Below are positions 57,291 to 64,000 of a stretch of 64,000 nucleotides of DNA, piece after piece. A program made the translations under genes and the position numbers. The first letter of the stretch is position 1. Every line of letters starts with the position of its first letter. Source of the DNA: Ostrinia nubilalis (lineage: Eukaryota > Arthropoda > Insecta > Lepidoptera > Crambidae). A model generated the notes under the pieces. That model was given only the letters and a program-made list of their open reading frames with translations, was not told the DNA's origin and did no database searches. The DNA lies in assembly GCF_963855985.1 (NCBI RefSeq), contig NC_087104.1:9858001-9922000 (forward strand). The letters run 5' to 3'.

Positions 57291-58747
57291 AAGTCGAGGT
57301 CAAGTTATAGACTTTGACACATTCTAAGTTTAGCATCGTTTGTATTATAAACTTTACATAGACTTTAATTTGCTAAACTTATAAATTCACTAACAATTCA
57401 CAATTGGAAACAATTATAAATTATATTTAGCGATGTTTTGCATTTACAAGAATAATAAACGCAACCTATTTTGGGGTCAACCTACGATATTTTGCTTAGT
57501 TCGCCAATAAAATAACAATGTTTCGAGACCGCCTACCGCCCACTGAAGTCGAGGCAATCAAGCGTTTCTCTTATCTCTAGCGATAGAAGCGTTATCGTGC
57601 GTTCTACACGCTTGCCGGATATCGGAGCAATTAGGTCTCGCAATAACGTGTCTCTGCGGGGTGTACTGGTATTTAAATTGAACGTAGCATTCGCACAAGG
57701 TTCACTATAAAATAAAACTATCAAAAACGATCTTCTTATCATTTGATTGATAAAATGTGGTCAGATCATTGGGAAAAGTCTTACAAAACTATAAAGTGAC
57801 ACTGTTTGGTAATTTAAAAAGAAACAGAAACTTTAAAATGTACATACCTACACACTTACCTGCTTAATAATCCTCAATATCATTAGCTCAATCTCTCACA
57901 ATAAAATCGCCCAAACCATATCCAACTTCAAATCTTCAAAAATACAGGTAAACCTTAACAAGTTCAATGAAGTAAGTATCTTTGAAATTGAATGTACAAA
58001 GAACAGGACTAACAACGGTAAAATCGACCCCTAAACTCGGATATAAAGACAAAGTGTCTCTTGTCATCATTATGCAGTTGACAGTGCATGACTAGTATGA
58101 GAATATTTTATTATTCACGTAAATTATTAATGCAATTTCTATGTTGTGCCACGGAAATGCGGGCGCACGTGGTCACCGCCGTTAGAAGTTGTTGGGCTGA
58201 ATGCTAATATGTTTATTACATTTAATTGCACATTTTAAGTGTAACTGTGAGAATTGTTTTAATAATAGACGGATAGGTAAATTCTTAATGCGGGACGATT
58301 CTAGACTCCGTGGAAAATGTTATGTTAGGTCTGAATTGGAAGGCGTATGTTTAAATGTATCTAAGTTGTTATTGATATAATAAATCGCACAAATTATTGA
58401 GGAAATTGAGTACAGTTAGCAATTTCTAGAGACTTTTTGAGACTAACTTCTAATACATAGTTAAAAAATAAGCCTCTTGCCTCTTGTGTGCCGAATTCAA
58501 TGGACTATGAACTTATGACAGTAACTAAGTCTTGTTGTGCCTAACTAACCCGTTTATACAATAGTTTTGTAGAAGCAACCAAATCTCATCTATTACAGAC
58601 GAAATTTTCCATTTTCTTTACATTTTAATAGTTTGATAGAAGTTTGGTAAAAGTTTCCAAAGAGCTTCCAGAAGTTTAAAAAAGTCACTAACTACTTCTA
58701 ATTGAACTACAGACTAGAAGATTAACGTTGAACGTCTTTTGTTACAG
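57291..58747. other. intron end before the ARID exon
   Basis: AT-rich without recognised repeats. It ends with a modest pyrimidine tract and the acceptor ttgttacag. Confidence 0.5.
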
Positions 58748-58820
58748 TTATACGAGATCAGCGACGACCCACAAAGGAAGGAATTCCTCGACGATCTGTT
58801 CTCCTTCATGCAAAAGCGAG
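58748..58820 (+). CDS. retn: retn/dead ringer orthologue: ARID domain exon
   Basis: This is a 73-base exon between the acceptor ttacag and the donor gtaagt at 58821, starting in phase 0 and ending in phase 1. It encodes LYEISDDPQRKEF, then LDDLFSFMQKRG, the first core helices of the ARID DNA-binding domain as found in dead ringer/ARID3 (bright) proteins. In this family the domain binds AT-rich DNA. The next residues expected in the family (a TPI-type start of the next helix region) are not found between 58821 and 64000, so the gene continues past the window. This exon is shared by the long form (from 1427) and the putative short form (from 38069). Confidence 0.92.
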
Positions 58821-61324
58821 GTAAGTCCATTTTCCCACAATTCGGTGCATCGACCATGTTTTGATTAATCTGTACCGATTGATATTTCTTGTAATTTATC
58901 ATAACCAAATGCCCCATTCACGATCATCGATCGAATGATATTACGCCACCAGCTTAGAAAGATCCTATTCAAGTTTAGATGTGTTCACAAGGAGAGGTCT
59001 AAGGTTATTTGATGGTTGATACCAATCGGATATAAGTTAAATCAGTCATTGACTGTATAAACGATTTTATATTGTGGAGATGCTTGATAAGATCATGAGT
59101 GATTGACGACTTCGGTAAGTCATAACTAGACTATGGGCTTTTAATGAGAGTTAAAAGTTCAATCACGTTAAAATTACATTTGAAACATTATATTTTAATC
59201 AGATTATTATAGCAAATATAGAAAAGAACAGAAGAATAATTTTACTGAGTAAAACTTTTAAATTCGATAATTTGATAAATCTAAAATTTCACCGACAATT
59301 AATGTTGCAATAAGTAATTAATCCTTAGATAGACAATATTAATTATGATTGCGCTTCATACGTGTGGGAATTTGCCATATGGACCCTATACGTAAAGATA
59401 ATGATTATAATTTTAAATATCATAATAGAAATAATTAAGCAGGAGATCGTTCGATCGCCCCGAGCGTTGAGATCTTGCGCGGGCGCTTGATTGATAACCA
59501 CCTAGCCGTCTCTTTTGCGCCTGCGCTTCGCTGCATCTTTCTATCTCTGTCTCGCATTAATTGATCTCCGTTGTAAATGGCGCCATCATTGTCGCTAGAT
59601 AGATCATGTTGATATCCGACCGCCTTGTTGTTAGTCAAATCAATAGTTATTGTTGAGAAGTAATTAATAGCTGGTTAGTTATCATGCTTAGGGTGTAGGT
59701 TTCTCTTTTGTATGCATTTTTGTTTACATTAGTTCTAATCCCACTACTGAATTTATTACAACTGTAACGTAGACATTCTTTTTATTAGGTACATCTTAAA
59801 TTATTTCCTTAGTAAAGTTTCCCTTGGTTTAAATAAGCTCCACAAGAAAAAAGCTTGATAACAGAAGTATTGTCAGCCGTTGTGATATGCTGACAAGATT
59901 TGCGTCTATTAAACCAATTAACAATAAAAACTTCTCTGGTGAATAAACTGTTTACATTTCTTGATGACCTCACCCACAGACGGCAGGGGGTTAGATCCAT
60001 AACAATTTTCTACGTTCATTGATAATTTCCACGTCATTCATGTATAAATCATCATTCCATTAAATTCTTCTCTAATTTATGTTGACGACCTCTTCACGTC
60101 AACGTTACAGAAAACTAGTGCCAGGAATAGTAAAATAACCCATTCAATTAGGCAGATGTCGTGGTCAGGTGTGTACTTCTGCTTCTTTTGCTTATTTATG
60201 ATCTGTAATGCTAACTTGAACGTGGGTGTCTGACGTCTACAGATGCTATCCGGCTTGTAATTATGTTTTTGACAAATTGGCGATATGCGGCCATTTTGAG
60301 GTTTAAATGCACTGTTTAGAATTGAGTTTTGACAGACGACTTGATTCTGTAATTGTTCCTAAATGCACTTACAAAATTCAAACTGCAGTTTGAATAATAA
60401 TATGCCAAATATTATTATCGACTTCAGCTCTTCTAAAAGGATTTTCTTTGTAAATAAGCATCTAAGTATAAAAAGCAGTTGTTGCCGGAAAATACAGTCA
60501 AGTTTATTAACAATGAATGGTGCTGACACTAACCGATAAAAATCAATGTTGTAAGGACCATAAGTCAAAAAGAAACAGTTTTGTTACGATACGTTGTAAT
60601 GGGTACCCAACACGTTGAGAGTATCGTACTTTGCGATCGGACGCCTGCTTATCTGGTTCGAAATAAATTATTATTCAATTTATCATATCCGAACGTGCCC
60701 AATAAACTTCTGGTCGTTATTACGCGGAATACGATAACAGCAAAACTAATCGTTATTCGTATGATTTAATACGCGACTTTGATTATGCCTCGATTTATTA
60801 TTTAATTTGAAAATCTTAAAAAAATGACTTGACACACTATGCGGTTGCGCGCGTCATCAAAATTTTTCACGAACGCCATCATCGCCGTAGATATTTTACG
60901 TCGCGCCAGAGGGGCAAACATAAAACTTTTAATTAGTAGAATTAATTTATTCGAGTCAGGTTAATCTCATGAGCCGACATCACTCGGACTGATCTCTTCG
61001 TATTAATAATGTTTTATCATTTATTATTGCTCATGAGTAATGAAAGTTAGTCCGCCACGCCCCGCACCTTCTCAGCACTCTGTCTTCGTCTTAAAAAAAT
61101 GAAATTAAAAATAAACTTTTTTCTTTTTTTTACGAGTGGAGCGTTTAATCTGTGGTTTAATTTAATGCGAGCGACAAACGATTATGTAAATGTTGATCAA
61201 AGCGTATACCTAGCTTGGTGGGTGTTCCAGAATCGATTAGGCTTTTGCTGTGATATTAATCGATTGCATTTTGGATTAGCGCTCTCGATTTTGCGTATAT
61301 TTATTTTTGTATAGTATTGATTAA

Positions 61325-61380
61325 TTAGTTGATATTAAAGACAGAATATATAGCTTAGTTGATATTAAAGACAGAATATA
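61325..61380 (+). repeat. 30-bp tandem duplication
   Basis: TTAGTTGATATTAAAGACAG plus aatata occurs at 61325 and again at 61355, identical over 26 bases. Confidence 0.9.
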
Positions 61381-63124
61381 AAGACTAAAAATACTCTATC
61401 TATGGATACTTAAAACCGTTTTCTCTCAGAAAGGTCTTAAATACTTTGATTTGCATATCAGAATCGCAAATAGGGATGTCCTCTCGCTAATCTTAAAATC
61501 TTATCGATACAATTTGTTGGCGATAAAGTAAACAGGATAAAGGTGGTCGTTTCGGGCCGATGCGTGTAAACGAGGGTTGTCTATGGCCGGCTCGTTAGCG
61601 CTGATTGATCGGCCATCGGCCACCGGCGCTACAGGTTGATGTGCGAGTAATTGTGATCTCTTGGGATGATGTTTAACGGGGATTAAACGATTGTCAGATT
61701 TTTAATGTAAATGCGAATTTAAAACCTTTGTCACTTTTCAGCGTGCTTAGATGTAATACGTCTGTTATTGGTTAAAAGTTTGAAATTACAGTACCCTTTA
61801 AAATTATACAATACATAATAATTGAAATCAAAATCAGTGTCTTAAATTTTATCAATTTTCATGATAGAGCTAAAAAGATCCAGTGAAAAATCAACTAAAA
61901 TAATGGTAATTTAAACAACTAATTTGTGCTAATCGCCAATAGAAGAAACGATGGTTTTATAATGCAATCAACATGTATAACCTTGGCTATTGTTTCACTT
62001 GTTAATAGGGAGTGGTATAACTAATAACATCTCATTCGGAATCATTTCCCGTGATTAATTATGTGTTTAATCGATATAAGATGTTGTGCCAACAGCCTTC
62101 TCCAGTTTCTCTCCAAAAACTACAATTGAAATTCAATCGTAAGCCCATGAGATTAAGATAGATTTTAGTTTAGATACGTGTTGATGATAGATTACGTTAA
62201 AGAGTTGATCTATCAATTTTTTTCCCCGTCTCATTGAAGATAGCCTTTGTTAAAGTTTAATTGGTGTCTTAACTCGTTCGTGGTTAATTCGATTCCTGTC
62301 CCGGGCTGAGCTTTAGTGATGAGCCCCCTGAACTTAAGGAATCGAGCACTGTTTTAAGAAATTGATGCCAGCTTTTGTACAAGCTATTTAATATTGCAAT
62401 ATATTAAAAACACACATACTAATGTTGTCGCTTAAGCTTTTGAAGATACTTACTTGAGTTTTTATTTAGATTTGGCGAAATTATACAAACTGCGAAATTA
62501 TACAAACTGAAAATCTGATTTTATACTTTATTCAAGTCTTGAGACGAAATAAAATCCTTTACTGGCTATGATCGTCCACTCGTATAGTTATTTCTAGTAA
62601 AAGTTTTCAGGGGAAAGACATAATCGACTGTTTATCGATATATCGACCCTTTGATTCTTTTCCCATCACTACCCGGCTCATTTGTTTTTGTCTGTTGCTT
62701 AGCAGACGCGTGTTAATCTAAAGTTGATTGATTAGAAGAGACTCCGATATTCTGGGCGGAGTCGCCATATTGCGTTCTGAATGTTTAATCGGCCAAGCTA
62801 ATGATGCTTCTCTAATTATTTTGATGGCTGATACTTAGCCATTGTTATCTGATAATGTACAAAGATTACCATATTATTATAATTGCTCGCCATTATAATG
62901 TTATTCCGATAAAAGTAAAAAACAAAAACATTAGCATTGTCTATTGATTGACACTTCATTTGGTAAATTGTGATTTACATAATAAACATAATGTCCTTGT
63001 TTGTCCTTATTTGTTCATGTTTCGGTATTAAGCTAGACATTAATAAGTGTGTGTTATTATGCCTAATTAAGATACTAATTATTTTTATTTATATTCCAAA
63101 ATTTCAATTTTAACTTTAAACAGA

Positions 63125-63136
63125 TGTGACGTCACA
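63125..63136. promoter_or_regulatory. CRE-type palindrome
   Basis: TGTGACGTCACA, a full palindromic CREB/ATF site. Function is not shown. Confidence 0.25.
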
Positions 63137-64000
63137 AACTTAATTGAAATTACGTTTTGACAGATGAAAAAAGTATCTCAATTGACTGATCGTGGCAACA
63201 TAGCTATTCTTCAACCCTCGTGAATGTTTTTAAGTAATATCAAGGGTTCCGATATGCACTGCGAGCACTATTCAGTACTCCACATCCACCAGTGATGACC
63301 AGTGAGAGCACTGAGCAGTGATCAGTACTATATCGAAACATACCCCCAAGTCGTTAACATTTCTGACAGTATAAACGTTTAAATCCGTTTGTTCGCATTA
63401 TTGGCCCAAATAGTGACAAGCGCAGTGTCGCGCGTTTTAAATAACCAAAGATTGATGATGCGCACGATTGGAATAGGGCGAAGATTGATCGTACGTCACA
63501 ACGGTATTCCGTTTGCCGGTATTGTCTTTGTTATTAATTAAAAGTGTGAAGTAGTAATAATAACTATTAACTACGGGCCAATGTTGGTCGATAGTCTCTG
63601 AAATTATGTTGTTTTGATCAATGCAATCATTATCCTTTTATTATTTAAATATTATTTTATTATTATTCAGCTTATCATCCACGATTAATTGTCGAATAGA
63701 AACAAAAAATGAACATTTAGTGCTTTTCAGTTACAACAAGGCAATTTAAGCTAAGTTTCAGCCAAATCTTATTTAACGAACGCCTAGTTTTATTTTCAGG
63801 GCTCAAAAGTAAGCTTTTGTTTACAAAATAATCATTAGGAAGATTAAGGCAAAATCTACAACTAAATCACTAATGGTAGAGGTTGTGACTAATAACGATA
63901 GAACCAGTTTCAACCCAAACCCTGATGCATTCTATCAGCGGTCAAACTACCAAATGTTAAAAAATAAATTGTTTACCGACCTGTTAACACTATCGGAACA

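Larger units (their letters stand above)
1428..58747 (+). other. 57.3-kb retn intron (for the long isoform)
   Basis: The intron is bounded by a gtaagt donor at 1428 and a ttacag acceptor ending at 58747. It splits the ARID domain between Q of QVRQ and L of LYEI. It contains the inverted 3.7-kb repeat, a full-length-ORF LINE, many MITEs, and a putative internal first exon at 37962. I see no other host coding exon in it. Confidence 0.85.
58821..64000 (+). other. retn intron after the ARID exon, continues beyond the window
   Basis: Starts with gtaagt. No further ARID exon is found to 64000. It is almost free of the repeats seen upstream. CpG-richer patches occur at 59450-59600 and 60840-60920, TAAT/ATTA strings are frequent, and a CRE is at 63125. 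Confidence 0.6.

Noticed and set aside
62300..62335. C/D-box snoRNA or hammerhead-like string (gtgatgagccccctgaac)
   Set aside because: Box-like strings are present but the spacing leaves no guide region and there is no terminal stem.

Overview
This window is most likely from a moth or butterfly (Lepidoptera). The evidence is low GC content, very long introns, and a dense set of repeat families with a lepidopteran look. These include RTE-like LINE tails ending in (ATG)n or (GAAC)n, a MITE family with GGCTGGGTTGCACC ends, a MITE family with GCCCGTATTCACAAAC ends, and an outer element with GTACAGTC ends. I see no bacterial or viral gene organisation. The species cannot be named from the sequence.

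The only host gene I can support lies on the + strand. It is an orthologue of Drosophila retained/dead ringer (retn, ARID3 family), a DNA-binding transcription factor. Four pieces are visible: (1) the end of a His/Gln-rich exon at 1-169; (2) exon 1155-1427, which ends in the start of the extended ARID domain (GWSFEEQYKQVRQ); (3) a short coding exon at 37962-38069 with its own ATG behind a CpG-rich stretch, read here as an alternative first exon; (4) ARID exon 58748-58820 (starting LYEISDD, ending MQKRG). All junctions are in compatible phase. The rest of the ARID domain must lie beyond 64000, and the 5' end of the gene lies before position 1. The 1155 exon and the 58748 exon are separated by a 57.3-kb intron that holds almost everything else.

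Region by region: 1-1016 is a 183-bp tandem array in which the end of the His/Gln exon and its splice donor are repeated five times, followed by a degenerate remnant. Within 4392-17352 are two near-identical 3.6-3.7-kb units in inverted orientation, 5.5 kb apart, the left one sitting cleanly inside an RTE-like tail. The 5.5-kb spacer carries several MITEs and LINE tails and a CTCF-like motif. At 18.9-23.5 kb there are LINE fragments and a non-LTR retrotransposon with an intact 944-aa endonuclease/reverse transcriptase ORF. From 23.9 to 31.9 kb there are nested MITEs and GC-rich repeat blocks. At 33.1-34.2 kb there is a non-autonomous hAT-like element with a perfect 8-bp target duplication. At 37.6-38.1 kb is the putative internal promoter and first exon. 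At 44.6-46.0 and 48.9-49.9 kb are two unusual elements that share a terminal core and are each full of copies of their own short internal motif. From about 52.6 kb onward repeats become sparse around the ARID exon, which may mark a regulatory domain.

The long isoform (His/Gln region, Pro/Gly/Ser linker, ARID) and a putative short isoform from the internal promoter would share the ARID exon at 58748 but differ in everything before it. The most unusual features are the tandem exon array with mostly silent differences, the giant inverted repeat inside a transcribed intron, and the two motif-rich terminal-inverted-repeat elements.
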